From positions 44,762,118 to 44,826,117 of the forward strand of contig OX453273.1 in assembly GCA_949710005.1 (NCBI GenBank): 64,000 nt of DNA. Direction: 5' to 3'. The notes beneath the pieces were generated by a model that saw only the letters and a program-made list of their open reading frames with translations, did not search any database and had not been told where the DNA came from. This DNA is from Ricordea florida. Its lineage: Eukaryota > Cnidaria > Anthozoa > Corallimorpharia > Ricordeidae. The translations under genes and the position numbers were made by a program. Positions 39,701-54,700 of the stretch are shown here, piece by piece (position 1 is the stretch's first letter; every line of letters starts with the position of its first letter).

Positions 39701-42700
39701 GTTGATTGGGATTGATGTCAGGCAAGCAGGATTTCTTTTAGTTATAATATGCTTTTACCCTTCACGCCTTCACTCATGTGATCTGAGTACTGAAATTATT
39801 TCTGATGTGCTTCACAGTGTTCTTAATTTTCTTTATATGTTTAACTTCTGAGAGCAAAAAAAATGAAAACGTTATAGACTAAATGTTTGAAACAAGTTTC
39901 AGCATCAATTTTGTGATGACGTTTTTATGCTGTTTATACCAGTTGCTTGATTCCGCTGTCAGTGTACTCATAGTTTTAATTGACATTAATTTCTTGTGTT
40001 CAACATTTGGTCAGTTACAAGGGTCAAAAGAACTTATCGGGACCGATAGTATTTTACCTGATTCATACGTTATAAACAATTAACAATCCAGTTTTTTAGC
40101 ATCCTTTAAGATTCAGTGTTTGCAATAAAAACAGTTTAGGGCTAAAATAAAAGTAAAGTAGTTTCTGTCAGTTCTGTTTGTTTACCACAACAGGAAGAAT
40201 CAATGAAATGAGAGAAGTGTGTATGATGGTAAATGAGTTTAGTAGAAAATGTAACAGTTTCAAATCTTGATAATTAATGTGAGTGTTCCAAAATTAAACA
40301 TAAACAAAATGTTAACTTATTCCAAAGTTTCAGTCTAGTTTTTTTGTTCCTGTCTATTTTAAAATGTGCAAGATGTTATAAAATATTAAATTAGTGCTGT
40401 TTTATATCACCTGCTCTTTGGAACATTGCTCATTGTATTTGCTAAAGACAAACAAAGAAAATCCTACCACAAATAACACTAATAATTCATAACAGAAGAG
40501 TTTATCAATTCATATGGAGGTCCAGAGTGATCTGGTTCTTTCTTTGAGTTTTAAATAAAAAGAATAGATATATTTTAATATTTAATGTTTGACAGACTTT
40601 GAAAATGTGAGAAGCTTTAGTTTTCAGGTGAGGATAAAACTCTTAATTCAAAAAGTTGATACTTATATTGCTTATTTTCTAATCATCAGCAGGTGAAAAA
40701 TTGTAATTTTTGCTGTTGCTTTATTTTAGAATCTACGAAGAGGAATTGTGAGTTTAAAGGTGAAACGAAATGGTATTGGAACACCAAGTTTATCAGCCTT
40801 TACAACTCCGAGAACATCACCTGAGGGTTCACGCCGAAGCAGCAGAGATATAACTGAAGACTCTTCCAGTTCCAGTAATTCCTCATCACCAACAATGCTT
40901 TGCAAACTTCGCCAAAGGAGAAGTAAAAAAAACAAGAATATGGAAGTTGTTTTGTACAAAGGTGTGATTATCAATATTTTAATTATACATTGTGCTTCAT
41001 AACAGAAATCTTTCTATAGGATGATACAAACATTTTTCTTCTCTTTTATTGTTTGTCATATTCTGTTCTAGCAGTTGGTTTGGCATTGGTGTTTATGTTA
41101 TATATCAATAGTATTTTTGGTCAATGAGAAGTAGTTTATAATACACACATAGTTTTGATTGACATGGCTAAAAGTTAAAGATTAATTTTGAAGCTGTGTT
41201 TTGTACAACTGACTATGACTGTCATATGTCTGTTTTCAATATTTGAGAGTCCTAATAAGGGAATTAATCAATCAATCAATCAATTTTTATTTAAAGAGGG
41301 TGACACATGATAGTTAAAGACCCAATGAACTTGTGGCCCTGTATAAACATTGTGACAATTTAAAAAAACCTTTTATGATTAATAACCTAATTAAGAATTA
41401 ATTAGAATTACCTGATTAAAAACCATAATGTACAACATATTAGGATCTAAAAGTTAAAAGTAAAACATATCACTCACAAAAAGTGACCAGTAAGTGTTGT
41501 CCAACACACCCAACAAGATTCTACTGGAGTTACAGTTTTTGTATTCATGAGAGACTTAAATGGCATGTGTAATAGTGTGCCTGTCTCTGGTCAAGGCTTC
41601 AAGAACATGGTATGGGACATGCTTATGTTGGGTCATGGCTTTCAGGACAAGGTATTTCACGACTAGACTGCCCGAAAATCCAGCAGACTTGATGCATCTC
41701 TAGTGGATTCCAATGAATTCCACTGGAAGTTAATGGCTTTAGTTGGATGTCAACGGAAAGTTGTTATGGTAATATCTGAAGCAAAAAGATAATGAGAATT
41801 GAGAAACGCATCAATTTAATAATTGGACGCGACATCAATTTCTTTAATCTTGCACAAAAAGTGCGTGGGAACTCTAACTGAAGATGAGTCTTGCTAAGAA
41901 ACATATCTTTGTGAGCACCAAAGCAAAGTGAATTACATTGGATATTATCAGTTGTAAGGGAATGTCAGTGAGAATACTGTTTAAATACTGCTGGAGGGAA
42001 GTACAGTGTATATTTCCAAGCTAATACAGTGCTAAAAGTTTCAAATTTTTTATATGTAGAGCCAGGAAGCAGTCTTGGGATTGGATTAGGAGATTCCAAT
42101 CCTGGACAGATGTCACAGTTGCCAGGAATATTTGTACAGTGCATAATAGAAGGATCATCAGCTGCTAGAGATGGAAGATTAAGGTGCCATTGGATCTTAT
42201 GTCAATCTGTTTTATAATTAGAACTGCAGTGAAGACAGTACTTAACATTTAGAGTTTAACGTTATCAAATCAGCTGTTGGCGAAAAGTGAATTTAAAAAC
42301 ACCTGAAATTTCACACTTAAGATTCATTCCCCTGATGATCAAAAATCTAAATCTAAATTTTAGGTTAAATTTTCTTCTGGATATACTGTACTTTTTTTTC
42401 TTTTTCTTCTTTTTTGTATACTCAGAACCTTCTTGTTTGAACAGTATAAACTAACAAGAACTAATGTTACCCTGAACTGAATTGGTTTTTCACCTAAGAT
42501 TCAAGTGTTGGTGTAAACCTAGCATTAAGGGTAATTAACAGTGTATGTTAAAAGTGAGAATGTTAGGGAAGGCTACAAATATCATAATGTGACACTGCAA
42601 GGGTGAGGTCAGGATTTGAACGTAAATTTGGCCTAAATTGGATCCAAGGGAAAAATTAGATTTCTTTGAAGTATCTAATTAGTAATCAAGTCAGAGTATG

Positions 42701-45700
42701 CCTTGTCTAGTTGTCCTGTACAATGCAGCTTTTATAATTTACAGAGGAGTTGTATTGTGTGGATAAGTAGAACACTGGCTTAATGTTTGTATTGTTTCAG
42801 ACAAGGTGACCAGCTCCTTGAAGTAAATGACAAGAAGCTTACTGGTTTAACAGTAGAGAAAGTGTATGAAGTTCTGGATAAAGTACCACCAGGACAAGTG
42901 TACATTAAAGTGTCACATGAAGAGACAGTACAGAAGCTACCAGCAGTACTTAATGATGCACTAATAAAACTCAGTAGTGAAAGACAGTTACTACACAAGA
43001 AAATGGCCAACAAATTAACAAACACTGAAGCTGCACCAATGCTGTCTGAGGGATCAGGCACTTCTGAGTCATGTGGTGAGTATTTTACTCTTTGAAAACA
43101 CTTGTAAAATGTGCGTTGAGCTTTTTTGCATGATCTTATTGGTGTTCGTATAGAAATGTAAAATTCACGCTACAGTAAAATCTCAATTTTGTTTAATTGG
43201 TTCTAAAACAACATAAAAGACAAACAACAATACAGTGCTGTGCCACTGTTACCAACAGTATAAGTCATTGTGACTTACATGACTCACTACCATTTATTTT
43301 AACACTTTTTGCCCCTTGTGAATTGCACAGTACTGCCTGAAATCATTTGGACGTCGGCACACGTGAAGTGCAAGGGCAGAATGTGAGCACTGCAGGGGAT
43401 ACAAGACGAAACCGTACGGTTCACAAACGAAACCCGCACAGTTCAGGAACATAAGCCTAGGGTGGCAATTTCCCTCGGTTAAATGGACGAAAGACCGACA
43501 CAATTTGATTTAATAGCCTATTGTTTTTTATTGTTTTCCTTTGAATGGATTTTTTCTCTCATATTTACAAACATTTTAGAAGGAAACATGAAACGATGCA
43601 GATAATTTGAATTGGAAAACATCAGACGTGCATCGATCATTTTTATTAAGATCAGGAAAGAAAATTATAAATCATTATCGCAACTTTAATAGCACAAGCT
43701 TTCGAAAACATTTCATTAAAGATTTGTAGTATCAACCTTTTCTGCAGCAAGTCCTTATCATTTATGCTAGGTTACCAGTACTTGTGTCTCACATATCAAT
43801 AAACAGTAGATGAAAGTATGATTTTTTTGTGTGACCAACATGGAATTACCTGGAATATTCCAAAAGTTTCGTGTTTGGAAAAGTCACATCTTTCAAAAAG
43901 CAACCACTTTTTATGAATTAAAGCCCATTAATTTTTGTGCTGTTCCTCCAGGATCGATCATCGATCAAGAAAATAACCTTGTCACAATCGTAGATGATGA
44001 TAGCCACTTCCTAAGTATTTGTGAATTATTTATGATACAATAAATATACTTTCAGCAGTACAGTAATGCACGATATATAATCATTATAATTATGTATTTT
44101 TAAATTTGGCCTTTTATTGTTCAGATAACGTGACAACACTATCCTCATCTAGTGACCCTCTAATTCCATCCTCCACAAAACAGAAGGAAAACCACAAGGT
44201 ACATGTGGATATTATAGTTGTTCATTTGAATAATTTAGGTTGATTAATGTCACTCTCTTCTGTTTTCTTATGGTTTTGGCTGCTAGGTCATATAATTATA
44301 AATAGTAATTATTCTGTACAGGAACATTCTTAAAAAAATTGATGTTATTTACTTTTGATATTCTTTGTTATTATTGTATGAAGTAAATATTAAGTAACAA
44401 CTGTCATGCTAAATGATTCTTGTTAATTGTTATCACTTTTATTTATTTGGTTCAATTTTTTCCTTGGTTTAGATTTTATTTCCCTTTGTTTTACAATATG
44501 GTAATGTTGATAATGAGTTTGAAGGGAAATAAAATTTAAACCAAGGGTAAAATTGAACCACAACATATATACTAGAATCTGCCCTAAAGTAATTGTGCAA
44601 TTTTCTTTGTGACTAAGCTGGTGTTTATGTGACAAAGACAGACAAAGTGTCCTGCACACTACAAAGATATTTGACTAAAAGTGATACATGTACTGTATTT
44701 TAAATGTCATAGAAATGCAAGACACCTTGGAAAATGGAAATGTTTAAAATTTAAGGTCCAGAATTGTTTTAACTCCTTTTAAATTGTTAGCATTTGATTG
44801 TATTTTCTTCTAGTCTTACACAGTACCAGATGTACCAGTTGCTCCTGTGTATGATTCAGGTGTGTTTGGTGTACAGTGTGATAAACAGGGAAAATTTTTA
44901 AAGGCTGTAAATGTTCAGTGTTTTATTTGCCAATTTTATTATTTAAGTTTTTAATCAAACAGTTTCTCTCTCAGTAAAGAAAGGTCTACCGTGTAATTTG
45001 GAATTCAATTCAGTTGAAGTATTTATAGATGCTTTATGTCCAGAACTAAAGACTTTGTACGTACTGCACGTTTTTTTTATACTCAAAGGAAATAGATGTA
45101 CTATATCTAGGTAATAGAAGAAATTGCTTAAACTTGAGCCATTAATGATTGATAAGTGCAAAATATAATTTTTAAAGTTCTCAATATTGCATCAGCTGTT
45201 AGTAAAGTAAAAGTACAATGCCAGTGATAATTATTTGAGATCTGTAAATATAGTAAGTATCAAAAGTACGTATAGAACCTGAATTGAACAAGTATTTCAT
45301 GTGATTATTATTTTAATACTTATTTATAACAGTTGCTCACACCAGATTTTAGGGCATGCTAGACACGTTTTTGTATTCTATATATAGTAGACAGACAGAC
45401 AGACTGTGTTATATTATATATTTGCAGACCTAACTGAATTGCATAACTTTTCAGTACTAATAGTAATAATGTTAAAAACCTCTTTAAAATCTAACGTGGC
45501 AATTCATAAACTCATAAACTTATGAGATAGAAAACACCTTTAATTGTACATTTCCTTCTGAGACACACTCTTTACAATTGAGATCTAGTTGAAGGTATTT
45601 GGGAAGTGTGTGGTGGAATAGGGAGCACTCATAATCTAATGATGATATAGTACAATTATTTGACCAAACATTGCTTCAGTGAATTTATGGCAATGGTTTA

Positions 45701-48700
45701 TTAACAGTGTTCCACCAGCTATGGTTTTTATTAACAGTAGAGTTTGAGTCCGCATCACAACCTAACTATAAAGGACTGGATTTGTGAGTATTTCTTGTTT
45801 ATTTTAACATTTTACATTTCTTAAAATTTGCCTTTACAGATGAGCGTGCTGAATATATTGAAGATGTTTATACTGTGATCAAGCAACCTACGGGTGGGTA
45901 AAAAAACTGATTAGCTGTTTTAGAAAAACAATCAAATAACAAAAATTCTGATGCATTAATTATGTAATTCCCTGTAATTTATCAGATATGATTCATTTAT
46001 TTGTAGTCTTGTATGGTTCGTGTCATTCCATCCTCATGCAAATGAAGTAATAGAAACTTAAGTATAACATGCCTACAGATCCTGCTTTTGCACAACATGC
46101 CACATCAGTAGACTGACACTTATTTTTGTTTTCTATACTGACTGTCCTGTAAGGATAGCACACAAAGAAGAGGAATTGATGATATAGTACAATTATTTGA
46201 CCAAACATTGCTTCAGTGAATTTATGGCAATGGTTTATTAACAGTGTTCCACCAGCTATGGTTTTTATTAACAGTAGAGTTTGAGTCCGCATCACAACCT
46301 AACTATAAAGGACTGGATTTGTGAGTATTTCTTGTTTATTTTAACATTTTACATTTCTTAAAATTTGCCTTTACAGATGAGCGTGCTGAATATATTGAAG
46401 ATGTTTATACTGTGATCAAGCAACCTACGGGTGGGTAAAAAAACTGATTAGCTGTTTTAGAAAAACAATCAAATAACAAAAATTCTGATGCATTAATTAT
46501 GTAATTCCCTGTAATTTATCAGATATGATTCATTTATTTGTAGTCTTGTATGGTTCGTGTCATTCCATCCTCATGCAAATGAAGTAATAGAAACTTAAGT
46601 ATAACATGCCTACAGATCCTGCTTTTGCACAACATGCCACATCAGTAGACTGACACTTATTTTTGTTTTCTATACTGACTGTCCTGTAAGGATAGCACAC
46701 AAAGAAGAGGAATGCATTTTGAAAAAGCTAGGCAAAGTTTTTCAAGTTTGCCAATGCGTACCTGGGAAAATTGCAAAAAATATCAGTTGCATCATTCATA
46801 CAAACATGGAGAAATACCACATGGTTGCTCTAAAAGAATTTTGCACTTATCGAAGTTTGAAGAAGAAGAAGCTAAGTCTTGAAAACAGCACCCCTTTAAA
46901 TTTGTAAATTTATTTTGAAGAAACAAAATTTGATTCATATTAAACATTACTCAGGCCAAGATTTTGTCAACATGAAACTTTGGATCTCCTGTTCTTCATG
47001 GCTTATTTGTACATAATATGTACATAAAATTATGTGGCTCAGATAAGATTTTATAATAATTAATTAAGAATTATTAATATTTAATAATAATTAATAATTA
47101 TTATAATATTTAATAATTATTATAAATAATTGATAATTATAGTAAGATTGGGGAGAGGCCGGTGGTATGCATTCCAAGTATGATTGACTGCTTTACTATT
47201 GCAACTTTTTGCAAAGGTGAACTAGGAATGGGTGTTACTATTGACAAGTCTCGTGGAAACACCAAAGTTGAGGGCGTGTCAGTAAAGAGTGTAAGTGAAA
47301 GAGGATCTGCAGCATCAGCAAAAAGTGCCAGGGATGTTGGTCTAAGACCAGGTATGAAACTCTGTAATGTTGCAAGTGTGGTGAAGTAATGCATAATAAC
47401 ATAATCATAGTTATTGTCACAAGAAGAAAAGGTCTTAAACTGCAAAACAAAATTGTCTTCATATGATTGCTTTCTTTGCTGTGGTTTAGTTTTCTTCAAA
47501 ATAGGAATTAAAGACTTTCCTGCCAAAGGGGTGATGATTTCTAATTTATGACCGACTGACTTGTTTTTAAAGGCGAAATATTGTTTGTTATTTAAGCTGC
47601 TCAATGCTTGGTTTTTGAGAATAAAGGAACTACTGTATGCAAAATAAAACGGTTTTATGTGGTGGCATCTTTGGAAAGCCTCGCCAATTATTATTAAACC
47701 AGAACCTAAAGAAGCCATGTTTTCTTCCAAACAATCTTTCAGTTCTCTGGAACCAAGTAAAAGTTACAGGTAGCAGTGTCAATTGTTATCTTGAAATAAA
47801 TCAGTGTTCCCCAAATTATGTAAAGGACTTCTTCAAGCATTAAAAAGACACAATCTTCCTTTCAAAAGGAAAGCACTCATATAAAGTAAGGAAAACACTT
47901 CCAGTATCTTGGGGTTTATTTGGTTTCTCATTGCTTATCCAGGAGATCAGATTATTGAAGTGAATGGCACTCATCTCAGGGGTATGGATCAGGAAGATGT
48001 CATTAAAATATTCAGGGATCTTCCAGCCTCCACGCTGATGAAAATTAGAAGGTTGAAACCTGACAGAACTAACGCATCTTCTCTGAAAACATCAGCTGAG
48101 GAAACTCATATTAGACCAGAAAAATCATCAAGTAATGTAGTGCCACCATCAATTCCACATATTGATCCTCCGAAAGGCAAGCAAAGGTCCAGTGGTACAA
48201 GTAAAGTGGATATGACACAAGAACCCCACAGAATCAAGGAAATTTCTAGGAAAACATCAAAAGAACCATTAAGTAATTCAGTGGCACAGTCAACTCCACT
48301 TATTGATCCTCCAAAAGGCAAGCAAAAACCCAGTATTACAAGTAAGGTGGAGATGGCACAAGAAGATGCATCTTCAAGTAAAACAACAGTAGCTGTCCCA
48401 GGCACATCGCCAGATATAAACAAGGAAACAGCATCTAGTAATCTACAATGTCAGGAAAATGGTGGATATCAGAAAGCAGAAGAAGGAATTGTTTGGCACA
48501 GTAAGAAAGTAGAACATGCATCAGATGTTGATTGCAAATCCACTGAAACTACGAATTTGAGACTTGAATCAAAGCAAGATTTCACTATTCCTATTGGTTA
48601 CCGAAAGATGACAATAAAGATAAAGAAACCAGCAAACTCAACTCTTGGTTTATCACTGGTTCCAAGCCATGGAAACCTTAAAGGATACTTTCAGGTAGGC

Positions 48701-51700
48701 AGAGTTAATATTTTTGTTTTAATTATGTTGTCATGATGGTATGGAATATTTTGACACAGCATCACTAATTGGTTTGGTACGTGGTGATATGAGATATATT
48801 ATATAATTTTTCAAATTCATAATCTTTATTCAAGGATGTGTTATGAAATTTTGACCAAGAATCAAGGAATGCACTTGTGAATTTTCACCTTGAAATTAAT
48901 GAGGGAACTTTAGTAAGATTAAACATGTGTACATACATGTGTCGATCAAAGGTTTGTTCCGATCTTTTTCGTGCGGTCTTTGCTCCGAAACAGCACGGAA
49001 ACGCTGGCTACGCAGGCTACTCCAGCAGTGGTCATTTTGGATTTTGCACAAGAGGTACCAATCTACAAAGGCACTTCGAGCATCACTGTAATTTTGTTAT
49101 GAGAGTGCCCCCTCTGTGACAATGATTGTTGCTGTCATGAAGTAAGCCATGGATGCTTGACTTTCTAATACCGTGCTTATTTTCCCTTCACTTGAATTGT
49201 GTCACCATTATCACACTTTCTTCTTTATGTGGACACTAGTCCCTGGAAAATTTATTCTTCTTTCCGTCAAACAAAGCCTTGAATTTTAGGATATTAGGAG
49301 AAAGTCTTATGCACACAAATACTATAAACTTATTCTTCCTCTTTGCAGATTCGACGATTGTTATCTGGAATGGTTTGTGCACAAGATGGACAGCTTCGTG
49401 TGGGAGATAAAATTGTGTCAGTAAATGGCTTGTCCTTGAAAGGTGTCACACATTCCACAGCGCTACAGCTACTGAAGAAACCCACAGAAGTGGTCACATT
49501 TGTTATTTTGAGAGAAGGTTTTGATATGCATAGAGATCCACTAGCGTCTTTATCAAGGAAACCAATTTTTGAATCTTCAACTGAACCATCTGGTATGTTA
49601 CAAGCTAAAAAGCAATCTCTACAAAATGATGCACTAATAAAACCAGCAGCAACAGTAGATGGACTATTTGCACCACAAGAGAAGTCTTCAGAATCACAGT
49701 CAGGCAGTATTCAAAATGACTCTGCAGGTATCCCTTCACAGGTGGTCGACTCACCCCCTCTCCCGCAGGTTTTAGACACTGATGTTCTAATGGACTCTGA
49801 GCTGTTTATGCCTCCTCCATCATTTTCACCCCCACCCCCACCCCCAACACAGCTGGAACATTTAACGTCAGAAACTGATGATGGTGCTGCCATCCATGTT
49901 GTTTCTCCTCCTCCTGATCTCAGTCCAAGAATGAAGTCTTTCTTGACACCAGATGTTCTTAAACATGACCCTCCCGATCTGGAAGATGAAGTGGGTCACA
50001 AGGATACTGATATCTTGCGATACAAGTGGAAAGATGATTGCTCTCTTCTGAGCCAAACTGTTACAACATTAGATAATTCCATGGAATCCTCTGATACTTT
50101 GAATGCACTTAACGAGGATGATCAAACGAGAATTTCACAAGGAAACCATAAAACATCGGACTTGAATAACGTATCTGGAGATCTTTCCATCCGTCTACTA
50201 CCCAAGTCAGTGGACAGCAATGCCACAGAAGGGCAAAACCTAAACAAAACTGTCCAGTCAGCTCCCTTGCAGAAGCCTAATGACAAGGACGATTGTGATG
50301 GGGATGGAGAAATGATTGAGGAGGACGATGTTGTGAAACCTGTATTGGGGAGGAGAGTTGAAAATTTACCATTTCTCATTGTTTACCAAAAAAAATTCAG
50401 AAGTTTAGGTATCAAAGTAGACCATTCAGAGGATGGAAGAGTGGTATTGACGGAAGTATCATCCTTTGGCCTGGTTGGGAAAGATGGTAATGTGAGGTAA
50501 AGTTTATTGCTCTGAATTCTCTATACTTTCTACTGAAAGCCTTAACAGACATGTTTGAAAACATGTTAGAGTAAGATATCATGTATCAGATACATTGGCT
50601 AACTACGTTTTACAGCTGAAAGTATAATGCTAGAGGGAGTATTTTGAATGAAATTTGAAGTATTAGAAATTCTTATGCAACATTGTGTTGAAACTGGGAT
50701 TGCAAAAACAACCTGTTTCCTCCAAAATAGGTCACCTTTCTTGATATTCGTTTTCTTCTTGTTATCCATTAATTTAATGAGTTTGATATCGTTCCATTCG
50801 GAAGCTTTCATTCTCCTGGTAAAGTGGACTTCTTTTGTTCTCTACTTCCTGCTACGGTACGCTTCATCTACTGATGCTAGGTGAAAGCTGTAAATCCATT
50901 GTTACCAGTGGAATGCTTGTTCTTGCAGCCTTGCTTTAAAGCGATAAAGCTTCCCAATAACGCTATATCTTGACAAGGGAAAAGGGTTACTAAATTAACC
51001 GAGAAACTCAAAGCAATGAGGAGTGTCCTCTTTTTAGATGTAATAATACCTTTCTACTCTCGGTTTGCGTCTTAAGGAATGTGTTATTATAATGCAATGA
51101 TGCTATTTATTATACACGTTCGGCTGTTTCCGCGAGCGGTCAAGATTAAGTGAATCCGGAGTTTCTGATTGGCTACCCGAACGGCAAGATGGGCCTATCT
51201 CGCGCGCTCAGGATTTCCCGCCTTAGTCTGGCCATAGTTAATTGAGGGACTGGTTATGAAACCCTGGAGATTTCAAAAGCAAGAACAATGCACTCGCAAT
51301 AGATGTTGAATCTACCGTGACCCTGCACAATCTTTTGTTTTTGTTTCGCATGTTACTTGTGAATGTATTGGTCGAAAGTTTTCATTGGTTATCCTACCGA
51401 AAAAAGTGTGTTTTTGTGCAGGGTCAAGGCCAAAAAGGCGAACAAAAACATGAAACAAAGAAACTTTTCGAGTTTCATAACCATCTATATATATAAACTA
51501 TGGTCTGCCAAATGGCCATGTAACACAGTGTAAATACTGTAATGACCAACCACTGTCTGTGGTTGATCTTCATTGACATGTTTAATTCCTAATTCTTACG
51601 TTCCAGGGTTGGCGATTTTCTTTTGTCTCTAAATGACACCTCGTTGGATGGGATGTCCATAGAAGAAGTGCGCAACCTTATCAAAAACTGCCCTAGAGGA

Positions 51701-54700
51701 GATGTGGGTTTGGTGGCTCAGGCTGGACCTAAGACAACCAAACTAGCAGCACTGGAAAAAGACATTTCTGTTAAGAAGCCTGGAAGTCCCCATATCTTGG
51801 ATGTCCTTTCACAGGTCCATGTGAATGGTCTTCTGTCTGAAAAAATGCCATTTATCATTGACAAACGGAATGAAAATCATGTAGGGGACGTGGTGTTAGG
51901 CAGTGAAGTCCACGCGGTCAAGGTGGATATGCCAACTGAATTAGTCTCATCCACCGACAATGAACAGGAAGCCCTAATACCACATGAGACCAACAGTGAA
52001 GATGGACGTCACATGACTTACCAAACTGCCAGTACACTAGATATCTTAGAGAATTCGTGGGATTCAGGAACAAATGAGATTGATGATGATGATGATGATG
52101 ATAATGATGTCAATGATATTGATATTGCTGATCTTCCGCCGTCAATACCACCCCCTCCAATACCAGAGGAAATACAGACCTCTACAGTAGAATCTTCGTT
52201 TTCTTCAAGTGATCAACTTTTGCAAGTCACCATTCCAGATGCCTCCTTACATCCTCTTGCACTCTTTGAAGATACTACAACTGAACAAGATGAGGGACCC
52301 ATTTTAAACCATTCTGATTCTTTCCCCACACAGGCCTTTGACAAAACTCCGCAAATTGATGATATTCCCCCTGGTCAACAAGAAAAACACTTCTTTAGCG
52401 ACTCAGGGTCTTCAGGATATGACCAAGAACAGGTAGTTGTAGAAGGGGAAGAAATCAACCTACCATTGAAACCACCCAGTCTGTTTGGGAATGAAACAGA
52501 AAGATCACCAGCTTCATCTCTATCGCATACACTTGAAGAAAATGAGTCCGCATTATTTATGAATGAATCCATTTGGAATGCAATGGATACTCAGCCACAG
52601 GACACTCTTTTGAGACCACCTAGTTTGTTTGGAGATGACCTAGATTCTTTACCATCTGCATCACTTCCAAAATCGATGGAGTATGTAGTTGAAGAAAGAT
52701 CTACTGTGTTAAATGAGACTTCGTGGAGTTCAATGGATGATTTGCCTATCAAACCACCAAGTTTATTTGACGACGAGCATGACAGACTGATGTGTTTGCT
52801 TTCAACACTAACACCCCCCGAACAGGATATCTGTTACACCCAAGAACATAGTTCCCCAGTCTTTGAGTTTGTTAACTCCAGTGGTATTGTTGGCGCACCA
52901 TCACTTGATGTCCCTGATGATGACATGGCCAGTCTGCCACCAGCTCCTCCCCCACCAAGTTCCAGAGTAAACAGATCGTCTAGTTGGTCTATCAGTTCAT
53001 CCAACAAGAACGTCCCGTCAGCTCAAAGGACGGGGGAAATGTCTAATCTAAACATCCCATTACCATCAGCTGATAATACAGAGCAGAAGAGTTCAAAGAA
53101 GCGAATACTGCCTTTGAGGATCAGGTCTAAAAGAGGCAGAAAATCGTCTGAACAATCTGAAGTCCATAATCGAGCCGAGGTGTCGTATCCTTCCCCATTT
53201 GGTGGTTTTGATGGTCCATCTTCGTCAAGTAATGAACTTAGTAGTCAGCCTCTGCGAGTGACACATTCAGAGTCTCCTGAGGATGACATGGAAAGCTTAC
53301 CTCCTGCCCCGCCTCCACCTAGACTGAGCCCAGCGACCAGAAGCCCTCTGCCTCTGTCAAGTGAGAACAGTGCCATGGATGACCCTCAAAGGATACAAGA
53401 AATTGGCCGTCGATTCCATTCAGGTTATAAGCAACCTGGTGAAACAGCACGTTTAACGCCACCTCAGGGACGTGAACATGATGTGAAGTTAGTCCATCCT
53501 TCTCATCAACCAGTAAAGAAAGAGACGTCTTTTCGCAAAATTACTGCTCGAGCTGAGAAATATAAATTAATCTCATTGGATAGTACCTTAAGAGCTCCAA
53601 ACAACGTTGAGCACGAGGTTAATGCAGATGAATCTTTTGACCCTATGTCTCCACCTCCTCTTCCTCCCAAAATGGAGTTGTGGTCAGAGAGAGGATCTGC
53701 AGAAGCTGAACTTGCTCTTTTGGATCAAATACTGACCCTTGAGGATTCCTCAAAGTCAGGCAGTGAACAAAGTAGTGAGGATGGGAGTTCATCTGTAGGT
53801 ATGCTTGCAACTTCTACACCTGAACCAGTCTTGTTAGATGATAATTCGGGTGAGAGTAGAACTCGTGCATCATCCCAGCAAGGTATAGGTGGTCTTCAAG
53901 ACTCAGGTCAGGTATCAGCAAGTCCTTCACTCAATTCACACCAGTCTTCTCCTGACGTTCAAAAGCCCCCAGAAAGTAACATTTATTCTCGTACATTACC
54001 AGCTTCCCCTTCATTAGAAGACAAACCCTCTGATGGTACAGGTGAGGTTAAGAACGTGGTGAAACAGAGACGGCCCGCACCTCCCATTCCTGTCAGACCA
54101 CAAGGGAACGTGAAAGCAGCTACTCTTCCAAACAAGCTGGGCTTAACACGTTTGGTCCCTGGTATCACTTCTGCTACATCGGTGCAGCCCACCAAAGCAG
54201 CAACCCTCTCCAACCAACCTAAAGCAACTTTGGGTCCTGGCTTTCTTCATCATAAGGAAGATCAAACTGTGTTATCAGCTTCAAAAGGATCAAGCATCAA
54301 GAAACGGAATACAAAAGCTAAGAAAGGGAAGAGAAAACACGTGGATTCCAAGCATGTGGACACGCAAGGCATACCACACGAAAATTCTTTGGAAAGCAAA
54401 TCTGAACGTTCCCGGTCATGGACAAGGCGTCTGTTTGGGTTCCGTAGTAGAAGCAAGAGTAATGACAAGTCAAGTGTTAAGAAAGATAGAAGTCGTTCCG
54501 TGTCACCAGCGAGAGGAATTCTGTTTAAATCAAGACGTCCTGTCATTCCCTCTCCTCTGCTATCTCATTTAAAACCTCCTATGGTACAACGTGAAATAGT
54601 CGACAAGGTAAGTGAGTCGCAGAAAGGAGCAACAAAAGACTATCGAGAAGAAGCCAGTAAACCTCAAGCTTCAGAACCATCTCATGTGGTAGTAGCAGAG

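Noticed and set aside
47137..47730. 197-codon minus-strand ORF near PDZ5
   Set aside because: Antisense to exon 14 and flanking intron; no domain, and the sense strand has a well-supported PDZ exon.
48950..49120. Possible extra exon with ORF between exons 15 and 16
   Set aside because: The frame ([20 protein letters not shown]) does not fit the PDZ6 reading across exons 15-16, which join perfectly without it.
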